Of a stretch of 64,000 nt of DNA, positions 8,758 through 18,387 are shown piece after piece. The translations under genes were made by a program, and so were the position numbers. Within the stretch, counting starts at the first letter, position 1, and each line of letters begins with the position of its first letter. This stretch comes from Kushneria sinocarnis (GTDB lineage: Bacteria > Pseudomonadota > Gammaproteobacteria > Pseudomonadales > Halomonadaceae): NCBI RefSeq assembly GCF_003633775.1, contig NZ_RBIN01000005.1:186001-250000 (forward strand). The letters are read 5' to 3'. A model generated the notes under the pieces. The model had not been told where the DNA came from. It ran no database searches and saw nothing but the letters and a program-made list of their open reading frames with translations.

Positions 8758-8835
8758 GTCGGACTCCTCTGATCATTGCCACGGAAAAGCAGTACCCGCG
8801 ATAGCGCCACTGTCCTCAGCTCATCGCGCACTGCA

Positions 8836-8843
8836 TGTATACA
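8836..8843. promoter_or_regulatory. TGTATACA palindrome upstream of vanA
   Basis: A perfect 8-bp palindrome within ATGTATACA, 78 bp upstream of the vanA start. The GTATAC core suits FCD-type GntR regulators (core GT-N2-3-AC). The same nine bases recur at 8920-8928, nearer pcaB. Assignment to the VanR-like protein is inferred. Confidence 0.5.
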
Positions 8844-8920
8844 GATAAACGCTGCAGACGATGGATGAGCATTGATCTTTGGTTTTAATTGCGACCAAAG
8901 GCGCACCTTTTCAGCGATGA

Positions 8921-8928
8921 TGTATACA
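8921..8928. promoter_or_regulatory. TGTATACA palindrome upstream of pcaB
   Basis: The second copy of ATGTATACA, 85 bp (about eight helical turns) from the first and 67 bp upstream of the pcaB start. Two phased sites between divergent genes could allow joint control of vanA and pcaB by one regulator. Confidence 0.5.
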
Positions 8929-8995
8929 CCGACACTCCCCGGCAGTGACCGCCATCGGGTGCCACCACGAGCCATCACCGTTCCGGAGTACCAGC

Positions 8996-10162
8996 ATGTA
9001 TAACCGTTTCACCCAGACACCTTTCATGTCGGCCGCCGCCCGTGAAGCCTTCGATGCCGGGGCGCTCGTGCAGGCCATGCTTGACTTCGAACTGGCGCTG
9101 GTCGCCGTTCGTGAAAGGCATGGCCTGATCCCCGATGGCAGCCATGGCGCCATCGCCAACGCCCTGACGGGACATGAGTTCGATCTCGCCGATATCGAGG
9201 CCGGCGTGCAGCGTGGCGGCAACGCCGCCATCCCCCTTGTCGCCCAGGCAAAGGCCACCCTGCCGGATACACTGCGCGATCGGTTTCACGTCGGCGCGAC
9301 CAGTCAGGACCTGATCGACAGCGCGCTGATGCTGTGCGCCCATGCCCGCCAACCTGAGCGTCTGAATCGCGGCCAACGCCTGCTGAGCGTACTACAACAG
9401 CTGATGACGACCCATGCCCGGACACCGATGATCGGCCGAACCCTTATGCAGCAGGCGCTGCCGATCACCTTCGGGGTCACCGTGGCGCACTGGAGGGACA
9501 ATCTTGATCAGGCGCTGGAACGGCTTGCCGCGGTGCGCTTTCCACTACAGTTCGGCGGCCCGGTGGGCGCACTGACCGGTCTCGACGATGGCGCCAGGCT
9601 GATGGACGATGTCGCAGCCCGCCTCGGACTCGATGCCCCCCGCATGCCGTGGCACACCAACCGCCAGCCGATCCATCAGCTGATCACGGCGCTGGACGCC
9701 GTGGCTATCGCGCTGGAGAAGATCGCCACCGATATCGCCCTGCTCGCCCAGAGCGAAATCAGCGAGCTGCGCGAACCTGCCGCCGAAGGCATGGGCGGCT
9801 CCTCCTCGATGGGTCACAAGCGCAACCCGGTACGCTGCGCGCTGATTCGTACCGCCGCCAGGCAGATTCACGGCCACACCGCCACCGTGATCAATGCTGG
9901 TGCCCAGCCGCTGGAACGCGGCCTTGGCGACTGGCATGCCGAGTGGACGCCGCTGATCGAAGCCCAGCTGCTGCTGGAGGGCGCCCTTGATCAGCTGATT
10001 CCCCTGCTCGAAGGGCTGGAGGTGAACACCACCCAGATGGAAGAGAACCTTCAAGCCAGCGGTCAGCAGTCACCCGATGAACGAGCGCTGGCCCGCTTTC
10101 GTGCACTGATCATGCAAAGTGATGCCGCCCTGTCCCGCAGCAGCCACGATGCCGGGTCCTGA
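8996..10162 (+). CDS. pcaB: 3-carboxy-cis,cis-muconate cycloisomerase
   Basis: A protein of 388 residues in the fumarase/argininosuccinate-lyase superfamily. It carries the signature GSSSMGHKRNPV (about residues 265-276) and the early motif GATSQDLIDSA. It lactonizes 3-carboxy-cis,cis-muconate to 4-carboxymuconolactone, the step after protocatechuate ring cleavage by PcaGH. The frame is open from 8945, but the ATG at 8996 has a CCGGAG ribosome site and matches the usual PcaB start. It is separated from pcaI by about 200 bp with a strong operator-like site, so it is probably a transcription unit of its own. The C terminus ends soon after the catalytic core, at the short end for PcaB proteins, which often carry an extension. 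Confidence 0.92.
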   Translation: MYNRFTQTPFMSAAAREAFDAGALVQAMLDFELALVAVRERHGLIPDGSHGAIANALTGHEFDLADIEAGVQRGGNAAIPLVAQAKATLPDTLRDRFHVGATSQDLIDSALMLCAHARQPERLNRGQRLLSVLQQLMTTHARTPMIGRTLMQQALPITFGVTVAHWRDNLDQALERLAAVRFPLQFGGPVGALTGLDDGARLMDDVAARLGLDAPRMPWHTNRQPIHQLITALDAVAIALEKIATDIALLAQSEISELREPAAEGMGGSSSMGHKRNPVRCALIRTAARQIHGHTATVINAGAQPLERGLGDWHAEWTPLIEAQLLLEGALDQLIPLLEGLEVNTTQMEENLQASGQQSPDERALARFRALIMQSDAALSRSSHDAGS

Positions 10163-10327
10163 GTTATTAGACATTGGTGGCATGACACTTCCCGCGATTG
10201 AAAGATTTTTGCACTAAAAATCATAAAGTTAATCGAAAAAAAGGCGCTGACTGGCAGCTCTCCTGGCCCTCGGTGCAATTGACGCTCGAAAGCTTCGGAG
10301 CCTATTTTGTTCGTATGGTGAATGTAA

Positions 10328-10344
10328 TGTTCGTTATGCGAACA
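10328..10344. promoter_or_regulatory. PcaR/PcaU-type operator before pcaI
   Basis: TGTTCG-TTATG-CGAACA is a perfect 17-bp palindrome (6-bp arms) that ends 19 bp before the pcaI start codon. A direct-repeat half-site TGTTCG lies 20 bp upstream (10308-10313). It is the best of the four copies in this window. Its closeness to the start codon suggests that it overlaps the promoter or the transcription start. Confidence 0.72.
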
Positions 10345-10363
10345 ACTCGACAGGGGAAATCCG

Positions 10364-11209
10364 ATGGCCGAGTTCCTGGGCCTCTCCGAGGCAATCGCCC
10401 GCCATGTGCACGATGGCGATACCGTTGCACTGGAGGGCTTTACTCATCTCATCCCGTTTGCCGCGGGTCACGAGATCATTCGTCAGCGCCGCCGCGAGCT
10501 GACTTTGATCCGCATGACGCCGGATCTGATCTTCGATCAGATGATCGGCATGGGTTGCGCCTCGAAGCTGATCTTCTCGTGGGGCGGCAATCCCGGCGTG
10601 GGCTCGCTGCATAGGCTGCGCGACGCAGTGGAACACGGTTATCCGGCACCACTGGAAATTCTCGAACACAGTCATGCCGCCATGGCCTGTGCCTGGGAGG
10701 CCGGTGCCGCCGGGCTGCCGATGGCAGTACTGCGCGGCTATGTCGGCAGCGACCTGCCGCGGGTCAATCCCGATATCCGCACCATCGAATGCCCCTTTAC
10801 CGGCGAGCAGCTCGCCGCGGTGCCCGCCAATCGCCCCGATGTTTCGATCGTGCACGCCCAGAAGGCCGACCGTGCCGGCAATGTGTTGATCGAGGGCATC
10901 ATCGGGGTGCAGAAGGAAGCCGTGCTGGCTGCCAGTCGCGCCGTGATCACGGTCGAGGAGGTGGTCGACGAACTCGACACCCACCCCAATGCCTGCGTGC
11001 TGCCGGCCTGGTGCATCAACGCCATCGCCACCGTACCCGGCGGCGCCTGGCCCTCCTACAGCCATGGCTATTACGCCCGCAACAACCGCTTCTACAAGGA
11101 GTGGGATGCCATCGCCCGCGATCGCGATACCTTCGCGCGCTGGATGGAAGACAACGTCATCAACGCCAGCTCGCCCAATGCGCAGCCCCGTGCAGGAGAA
11201 TCGGCATGA
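10364..11209 (+). CDS. pcaI: 3-oxoadipate CoA-transferase subunit A
   Basis: The alpha subunit (281 residues) of the transferase that moves CoA from succinyl-CoA to beta-ketoadipate. The family I CoA-transferase features are present: DGDTVALEGFTHLIPFAAGHE near the N terminus and WGGNPGVGSLHR. It resembles the glutaconate-transferase-like type of PcaI. An AGGGGAA ribosome site precedes the ATG. Its stop overlaps the pcaJ start (ATGA). Position at the head of a pca operon fixes the substrate; sequence alone would leave other 3-oxoacids possible. Confidence 0.9.
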   Translation: MAEFLGLSEAIARHVHDGDTVALEGFTHLIPFAAGHEIIRQRRRELTLIRMTPDLIFDQMIGMGCASKLIFSWGGNPGVGSLHRLRDAVEHGYPAPLEILEHSHAAMACAWEAGAAGLPMAVLRGYVGSDLPRVNPDIRTIECPFTGEQLAAVPANRPDVSIVHAQKADRAGNVLIEGIIGVQKEAVLAASRAVITVEEVVDELDTHPNACVLPAWCINAIATVPGGAWPSYSHGYYARNNRFYKEWDAIARDRDTFARWMEDNVINASSPNAQPRAGESA

Positions 11210-12044
11210 ACGCCTCCCCCGAAACTTCAAGCGACAGCGCTCACGACTATACCGCCGCGGAGATGATGACCGTTACCGCTTCGCGCGCGCTGGGCAACGG
11301 CACCACCTGCTTCGTGGGCATCGGCCTGCCCGGTGAGGCGGCCAATCTGGCCCGGCGGACCCACGCCCCGGATGTGGTCCTGGTGTATGAATCCGGCACC
11401 CTGCAGACCCGTCCCGATATACTGCCGCTCTCCATCGGCGACGGCGAGCTGTGTGATACCGCACTGACTACCGTGTCGGTGCCGGAGATGTTCCGCTACT
11501 GGCTGCAGGGTGGTCATATCGACGTCGGCTTCCTGGGCACTGCCCAGATCGACCGCTACGGCAACCTCAATACCACCCTGATCGGCGACTATCGCGAACC
11601 GAAGGTACGCCTGCCCGGTGGTGGGGGCGCCCCGGAGATTGCCACCAATTCGCGCGAACTGTTCGTCACCGTCAAGCACTCGACACGCACCTTCGTCGAG
11701 GCGGTCGATTTCATTACCACCCTCGGCTACGGCCGAGACGGCCGGGCGCGCGATAACCTCAATCCCGAAACCGCCCGCCACATGGGCCGCGGGCCAACCC
11801 GGGTGATCACCGATCTCTGCCTGCTTGAACCGGATCCCGACAGCCGGGAGCTGATCGTAACCTCGCTGCACCCCGGAGTGACCCGCGAACAGGTCATCGA
11901 GGCCACCGGCTGGGAGATCCGCTTCGCCGATGCGCTGGCCACCACGCCAGCCCCGAGCACGCACGAGATCGAGGTGCTGCGCGAACTCAAGAAACGCACC
12001 GATCATCATCACAGCGGAACAGAAGCCTCCGGGGAGCGCTCGTC

Positions 12045-12048
<4 letters not shown>
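11206..12048 (+). CDS. pcaJ: 3-oxoadipate CoA-transferase subunit B
   Basis: The beta subunit, 280 residues, partner of PcaI. It carries the catalytic region DVVLVYESGTLQ, where the glutamate is expected to form the CoA thioester intermediate, and the glycine-rich LPGGGGAPEIAT segment of this family. The frame is open from 10789 but those residues belong to the pcaI region; the ATG at 11206 has AGGAGA upstream and overlaps the pcaI stop. It overlaps pcaF by the same ATGA arrangement, so pcaIJF are translationally coupled. Confidence 0.9.
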
Positions 12049-13259
<1,211 letters not shown>

Positions 13260-13291
13260 CAGCAACAGGTCATCTGGAAAAGGTCCATCCG

Positions 13292-14608
13292 ATGGAAGCG
13301 GTGACTCAATTTTCCGTACGTATCGTACAGCGCTATCTGCCCAGCGCCTTTGTGTTGGCGGTAATCCTGACCGCCGTCGTTCTTGTCCTCGGCGTGGCGC
13401 TGGGCGGCGAGTCACCGTTAGCGATGGCAGGCTACTGGGGTGAGGGGTTTTCATCGCTGTTCAAATTCGGCATGCAGATGGTACTGGTACTGATGACCGG
13501 CTACGTGCTGGCACTGACACCAGTCATGCAGCGAATGCTTACCAGACTGACCCGGCAGGCGGGTACCCCGCGTCAGGCACTGGTACTGACCATCGTCGTC
13601 AGCTTCGTCTGCTACTACCTCAACTGGGGTTTCGGCATGGTCGCCGGCGCCATTCTTGCGCGCGAGATGGGCCGTCGGGTAGCCATTCATTTCCCACTGA
13701 TCGTGGCCGCAGCCTATGGCGGTGAGCTGGTCCGCGGGCCATCGTCCTCGATTCCGCTGGTGATCGCCACGCCGGGACACTTCATGGAGCAGGCCATCGG
13801 CATCGTGCCGGTCTCCGAGACGCTCTACTCAAGCTGGAATATTGCGTTGACGCTAGCACTACTGGCGCTGCTGGTGTTGTTTTTCCTGCTGCAGAAGCAC
13901 CCCGAACGTAGCGTGCGACTGGAGACACCTGAAGCCGATGAGGCAGACGCCCCCTCGGTTCATCATCATGATGGCAGTTTCTCCGATCGAATCGAGAACA
14001 GCCGTCTACCTACCCTGTTCATGGGATTGCTGGCAGCAAGCTATCTGATTGAACAGGCCATTACCGAAGGTTTCAGCATCAACCTGAACACCATCATCCT
14101 GATCTTTTTGGCGCTCGGCCTGCTGTTACACAACAGCCCTGCCGCCTACATCGGTGCAGTGGAGAAGGCGGTTGGCGCGGCACGCGGCATTATCGTGCAG
14201 TTTCCACTCTATGCGGGAATCGCCGGGATGATGACCCACGCCGGACTGGTAACTCAATTTTCGCAGGCGATCATATCGCTGGCGACACCCGAGAGTTTTC
14301 CGCTGTGGACCTTTCTGTCTGCCGGGGTGGTGAACTTCTTCATTCCCTCCGGCGGGGGCCAATGGGCCATTCAGGGCCCGATCATGATGGAGGCTGCAGC
14401 AGCAATCGGCGCCGATCCGGCACGCACCATCATGGCCTTTACCTGGGGCGATGGCTGGACCAATCAGATCCAGCCCTTCTGGGCGCTGCCACTGCTTGGC
14501 GTCGCCGGACTCTCGGCCCGCGACATCATGGGCTATCTGCTGATCTGGCTGATTATCTCCGGTACCGCCATTGCAGGCACTTTCGTCGCTCTGGCGACGT
14601 TTGCCTAG
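13292..14608 (+). CDS. Short-chain fatty acid transporter (AtoE family)
   Basis: A polytopic membrane protein of 438 residues with about twelve hydrophobic segments. It matches the AtoE/short-chain fatty acid uptake family (SSIPLVIATPGHFMEQAIG, FFIPSGGGQWAIQGPIMMEAA). The start at 13292 follows GAAAAGG and lies 32 bases after pcaF. Its place inside the pca operon, between pcaF and pcaDC, suggests that it imports beta-ketoadipate or another pathway acid rather than acetoacetate or butyrate. This is inference, but the co-transcription is clear from the spacing. Confidence 0.85.
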   Translation: MEAVTQFSVRIVQRYLPSAFVLAVILTAVVLVLGVALGGESPLAMAGYWGEGFSSLFKFGMQMVLVLMTGYVLALTPVMQRMLTRLTRQAGTPRQALVLTIVVSFVCYYLNWGFGMVAGAILAREMGRRVAIHFPLIVAAAYGGELVRGPSSSIPLVIATPGHFMEQAIGIVPVSETLYSSWNIALTLALLALLVLFFLLQKHPERSVRLETPEADEADAPSVHHHDGSFSDRIENSRLPTLFMGLLAASYLIEQAITEGFSINLNTIILIFLALGLLLHNSPAAYIGAVEKAVGAARGIIVQFPLYAGIAGMMTHAGLVTQFSQAIISLATPESFPLWTFLSAGVVNFFIPSGGGQWAIQGPIMMEAAAAIGADPARTIMAFTWGDGWTNQIQPFWALPLLGVAGLSARDIMGYLLIWLIISGTAIAGTFVALATFA

Positions 14609-14633
14609 TCACGCAATCCTGCAGGAGTGCGAT

Positions 14634-15821
14634 ATGCATTTCACTACCATCAACAACCGCCTGATCGCCTGGCGTCTGATCGGTCCGCCGGCCGCACCGC
14701 TGGTAGTACTGGCTCATCCGCTGGGCATGAATCAGGGCGTCTGGGACGAGCTGCTGGGCGCGCTGGTGCCACGCTATCGGGTGCTGACCTGGGATCTACC
14801 CGGTCATGGTTCCAGCGCGCCCGTCGAACAGGCGTTGAGTGCTGCCGATCTCGCCGATGAAGTCCGGGCGCTGATCGCTGCCGCCGGCGCCGAGCACTGC
14901 CACTTCGTGGGTACCTCGATCGGTGGAATGATCGGTCTGCAGCTGCTGCATGACTGCCCAGAGATGATCGAGCACATGGTGCTGACCAATACCGGGCTAC
15001 AGATCGGCGCCCCCGACAACTGGCACGAGCGCGCCGCCCGGGTACGCCGCGAGGGTCTGGAGCACATGGCCGGCGAGCTGGCACCACGCTGGTTCTCCCC
15101 GGCTACCCGCCAGACAGTCCCCGAGCTGGTTGACGGCTGGACCCGCCAGCTCGAACGAGTCGACGACGAGAGCTACGCCCGATTGTGCGAGCTACTTGCC
15201 GCGACGGATTTTCGCCAGCAGGAGTGGCCGGCGCCACTGCCCGCCCTTCAGCTGATCGGCGGCCGGGAGGATGGTGCCACACCGCCGGAAACCCTGCAGA
15301 CGCTGGCGCACGGTTTGCACGACGCCCCGTTGGACATCTTCGACGACGTCGGTCATGTCCCCTCCGTGGAGGCGCCGGAAAACATGACGACACTGCTTTT
15401 GCGCCATCTTTTCGTGCAGCGCGGCGGCGAGCAGGGCGTGGATTTCGAGACCGGGCTGGCAGTACGCCAGCGGGTGCTGGGTCACGAGCATGTCGAGCGC
15501 TCACTGTCCGCCGCCACGCCCTTCAATCTGCCTTTCCAGCAGTTGATCACCCGTTTTGCCTGGGGCGAACTGTGGGGCGACGACACCTTCAGCGTGACCC
15601 AGCGCAGTCTGATCACACTGGCGATTCTGGCGGCACTGGGACGCGACGGCGAACTTCGCCTGCATCTGAAGACCGCCTACCGTACCGGCGTCAGCGAAAC
15701 CGAGCTGCGTCAGGTGCTGATGCATGTAGCGACCTACGCCGGCGTGCCGGCTGCCAATCACGCCTTTTCGCTCGCCCGCGAGTACGGCTGGGGAGACGAA
15801 CATCAGGGAGAACACTCATGA
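14634..15821 (+). CDS. pcaL: Fused 3-oxoadipate enol-lactonase / 4-carboxymuconolactone decarboxylase
   Basis: A two-domain protein of 395 residues. Residues 1 to about 262 form an alpha/beta hydrolase (HPLGMNQGVWD oxyanion region, nucleophile S95 in GTSIGGM, catalytic His in DDVGHVPSVE), the PcaD lactonase. Residues about 270-393 form a carboxymuconolactone decarboxylase domain (RSLITLAILAALGR, HVATYAGVPAANHAF), i.e. PcaC. The fusion carries out two consecutive steps, 4-carboxymuconolactone to enol-lactone to beta-ketoadipate. Such fusions are known as PcaL or PcaDC. The ATG at 14634 is preceded by CAGGAG. Its stop overlaps the pcaH start. Confidence 0.93.
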   Translation: MHFTTINNRLIAWRLIGPPAAPLVVLAHPLGMNQGVWDELLGALVPRYRVLTWDLPGHGSSAPVEQALSAADLADEVRALIAAAGAEHCHFVGTSIGGMIGLQLLHDCPEMIEHMVLTNTGLQIGAPDNWHERAARVRREGLEHMAGELAPRWFSPATRQTVPELVDGWTRQLERVDDESYARLCELLAATDFRQQEWPAPLPALQLIGGREDGATPPETLQTLAHGLHDAPLDIFDDVGHVPSVEAPENMTTLLLRHLFVQRGGEQGVDFETGLAVRQRVLGHEHVERSLSAATPFNLPFQQLITRFAWGELWGDDTFSVTQRSLITLAILAALGRDGELRLHLKTAYRTGVSETELRQVLMHVATYAGVPAANHAFSLAREYGWGDEHQGEHS

Positions 15822-16537
15822 GCAGTCTCGATTTCGATCGCGATTTCGATCCGCGACTCAATGGTCCGGTAGAGACCCATCAGCCGCCTCAGGTCTTTGA
15901 CCCCTATGTCTCCACTCGTCTGCGCGGTCCGCGCAACGGGCTGATTCCAATTCATTCCGGTCTTACCGAACGCACCGCACCGGTCTACGGCTTTCACAAT
16001 ATCGGTGGTGAGGACAATGATCTCACGGTACAGCACGAGGGCACCCCGCTGGGCCAGAAGATCATCGTGGCCGGACGTATCCGCGACACTCACGGTCAAC
16101 CGATTCCGCATGCGCTGATCGAGCTCTGGCAGGCCAATTCCGCCGGGCGCTATATCCACAAGCGCGATCAGCATCCGGCACCGCTGGACCCCAATTTCAC
16201 TGGCGCCGGACGTACCTTTGCCGACGCTCATGGCTACTACAGCTTCACCACCATTCGTCCCGGCGCCTATCCATGGGGCAATCACTACAATGCCTGGCGG
16301 CCGGCGCACATCCACTTTTCAGTACTCGGACAGGGCTTTCGCCAGCGCCTGATCACCCAGATGTACTTCCCCGACGATCCATTGCTGGAAATCGATCCGA
16401 TCTACATGGCCAACCCTGACCGGCGCGTGCGCGATCTGCTGATCGCCCGCTATGACCGGCGCTTCGACATCCCGGATAACGCCCTGGGCTTTCGCTTCGA
16501 CATGTTCCTGGGGCCCAATGGCACCCCGCTGGAGTAG
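15818..16537 (+). CDS. pcaH: Protocatechuate 3,4-dioxygenase beta subunit
   Basis: The iron-bearing subunit (239 residues) of the enzyme that cleaves protocatechuate between its hydroxyls to 3-carboxy-cis,cis-muconate. The four Fe(III) ligands are Y112, Y151, H164 and H166 (AHIHFSV); the spacing of 39, 13 and 2 residues equals that of the Pseudomonas enzyme. The frame is open far upstream, but the ATG at 15818 overlaps the pcaL stop, has CAGGGAGAA before it and gives the usual length. pcaG follows after 5 bases, so the two subunits are made together. Confidence 0.95.
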   Translation: MSSLDFDRDFDPRLNGPVETHQPPQVFDPYVSTRLRGPRNGLIPIHSGLTERTAPVYGFHNIGGEDNDLTVQHEGTPLGQKIIVAGRIRDTHGQPIPHALIELWQANSAGRYIHKRDQHPAPLDPNFTGAGRTFADAHGYYSFTTIRPGAYPWGNHYNAWRPAHIHFSVLGQGFRQRLITQMYFPDDPLLEIDPIYMANPDRRVRDLLIARYDRRFDIPDNALGFRFDMFLGPNGTPLE

Positions 16538-16542
16538 ATCTC

Positions 16543-17187
16543 ATGGTTCATCGCAGCTCTCCCTTCGAAGGCCTCTCACCCCGGGAAATCATGCGCCGGG
16601 AGCAGGAGGAGGCCACGCGGCAGCCGGCCTGGCTACCGACCGGCACCCAGACGGTCGGGCCGTACTTTCACTTCGGCATGGTCGAACGCGGCGATGTGCC
16701 GCTGATTCGTGGTGACAATCTGCCACCCGGCCAGCGCATTCGCCTTACCGGTGCCGTGCTCGACGGTGCCGGCGCCCCGATCAACGACGCCCTGCTGGAA
16801 ATCTGGCAGGCCGATGGCCGCGGTCGATTTCATACCGAGCGGGCCGAACCCGATTTCGACGGCTTCGGCCGCTTTGCCACCGATGCCGATGGCGCCTTCA
16901 CCATCGACACCCTCAAGCCCGGGGTAAGCGATGATGCGCTGCCGGCCGCACCGCATCTCGACGTACACCTTTTCGCCCGCGGCGTACTGCATACGCTGTT
17001 CACACGCATCTATTTCGATGACGAACACAATCAGCACGATCCGCTGCTGGCACAGGTGCCCGAGGAGCGCCGGGATACCCTGATTGCCAGACGGAGCACT
17101 ACCTCCAGCGAGGATGTGGTGACCTATCACTTCAATTTTTACATGCAGGGTGCCGCAGAAACGGTCTTTCTGATCGAGCAGGAGTGA
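16543..17187 (+). CDS. pcaG: Protocatechuate 3,4-dioxygenase alpha subunit
   Basis: The structural subunit (214 residues) that pairs with PcaH. It has the intradiol dioxygenase fold with TGTQTVGPYFHFGM near the start and LLEIWQADGRGRFH, but lacks the tyrosine/histidine iron ligands, as expected for the alpha subunit. The N terminus is about 15 residues longer than in many PcaG proteins. It follows pcaH by 5 bp. Confidence 0.93.
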   Translation: MVHRSSPFEGLSPREIMRREQEEATRQPAWLPTGTQTVGPYFHFGMVERGDVPLIRGDNLPPGQRIRLTGAVLDGAGAPINDALLEIWQADGRGRFHTERAEPDFDGFGRFATDADGAFTIDTLKPGVSDDALPAAPHLDVHLFARGVLHTLFTRIYFDDEHNQHDPLLAQVPEERRDTLIARRSTTSSEDVVTYHFNFYMQGAAETVFLIEQE

Positions 17188-17247
17188 TTCCCGGCCCTGC
17201 CCCGCACTCGTCAGGGCTCGGGCTCGCGACTACAGGGGAAACAGCCA

Positions 17248-18096
17248 ATGATCAAACTGGGTCTCATCGGTCAGGGGATACGTCAGTCCCGCTCCCCCGA
17301 TCTACACGAACGACTGGGGCGACTGGTCGGTCAGCCCGTGCAATACGATATTGTCGAAGCCGGCGATCAAACGGATTTTTCCCTTTCCCGCCAGCTCGAT
17401 ACGCTCCGGGCTCAGGGTTATCGCGGCACCAATATCACCTACCCCTTCAAGGAACAGGCCCTGAATTTCGCCGATCGGGTTGGCGAAGGGGCACGTCGGG
17501 TGGGAGCGACCAATACCCTGATTTTCGAGGGTGACCGGATCAGTGCCGAAAACACCGATTTCACCGGCTTCATCAGTGCCTGGCGTTTCAGCTTTGCCGA
17601 CCGCCAGCCAGACGAGGTGATCCAGATCGGCGCCGGCGGGGTGGGGCGAGCTGTCGCCCATGGCCTGGCTCAGCTGGGCGCCTTGTCCATATCCATCGTC
17701 GATACCGATTCGGCACGTGCCCACGCGCTCGCTGATGAGCTGGGAAGCGTGGCACGAGTCACGCCCCCTGACAGAGTGTCAGCGGCCATTCGCAGGGGCA
17801 ATGGGCTGGTCAACTGCTCTCCCGTGGGCCATGTCGATCATCCTGGCTGTCCGATCGATCCATCGGATCTTCATGAAAGACTATGGATATTCGATGCGGT
17901 TTATACACCACCCGTAACCCAGCTTGTTCAATGCGCCATGGACAAACAGATCGATATACTTTCCGGCGTGGATCTTTTCCTTTTTCAGGGTGTGGATGCT
18001 TTCAAATTCTTTATCGGCGAATCACGAATCAAACAGGATATTGACCGTGAAATTCCCGAACTCAGACGCCATTACCATTCAACCTCGGGTTTCTGA
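17248..18096 (+). CDS. Quinate/shikimate dehydrogenase (AroE/YdiB superfamily)
   Basis: A protein of 282 residues in the shikimate dehydrogenase superfamily. Substrate-site motifs are GQGIRQSRSPDLH, NITYPFK (catalytic Lys) and ENTDFTG; the nucleotide-binding loop is IGAGGVGRAV, followed by IVDTDS, where an acidic residue after the second strand favours NAD over NADP. A biosynthetic AroE would normally have NRT-type NADP residues there. Located 60 bp after pcaG and upstream of quiC, it probably oxidizes quinate or shikimate to the dehydro acid, which QuiC turns into protocatechuate. It has an AGGGGAA ribosome site. Cofactor and direction are inferred. Confidence 0.82.
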   Translation: MIKLGLIGQGIRQSRSPDLHERLGRLVGQPVQYDIVEAGDQTDFSLSRQLDTLRAQGYRGTNITYPFKEQALNFADRVGEGARRVGATNTLIFEGDRISAENTDFTGFISAWRFSFADRQPDEVIQIGAGGVGRAVAHGLAQLGALSISIVDTDSARAHALADELGSVARVTPPDRVSAAIRRGNGLVNCSPVGHVDHPGCPIDPSDLHERLWIFDAVYTPPVTQLVQCAMDKQIDILSGVDLFLFQGVDAFKFFIGESRIKQDIDREIPELRRHYHSTSGF

Positions 18097-18387
18097 AAGG
18101 ACATATTGGCGCTTGCCTTTTGCCACCATAAACAGCCGTCAGCAGGAAAAAATAAGTGGCAAATAATTATTCGGTCATGCCGACAGTTCTGCCCGTAACA
18201 GGGATGTATTATTCAATGAAAAAATACAGCTGAAATTGCATAACACCCTCAACATTAAACCTTGGTACAACAAGCCCGATTCTTGATTGACACGGTCTAC
18301 CCACTTGCATGGATCATGACCGAATAAAGCAACCGTCTTAATTACTCATGGACAACAAGACCCGATCAAAAGGGGGGAGAAATTATC

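Noticed and set aside
6895-8772. Open frame of 625 codons on the plus strand opposite vanR and vanA
   Set aside because: It is the antisense shadow of two well-supported genes; the product has no recognisable domain and the codon pattern follows the opposite strand.
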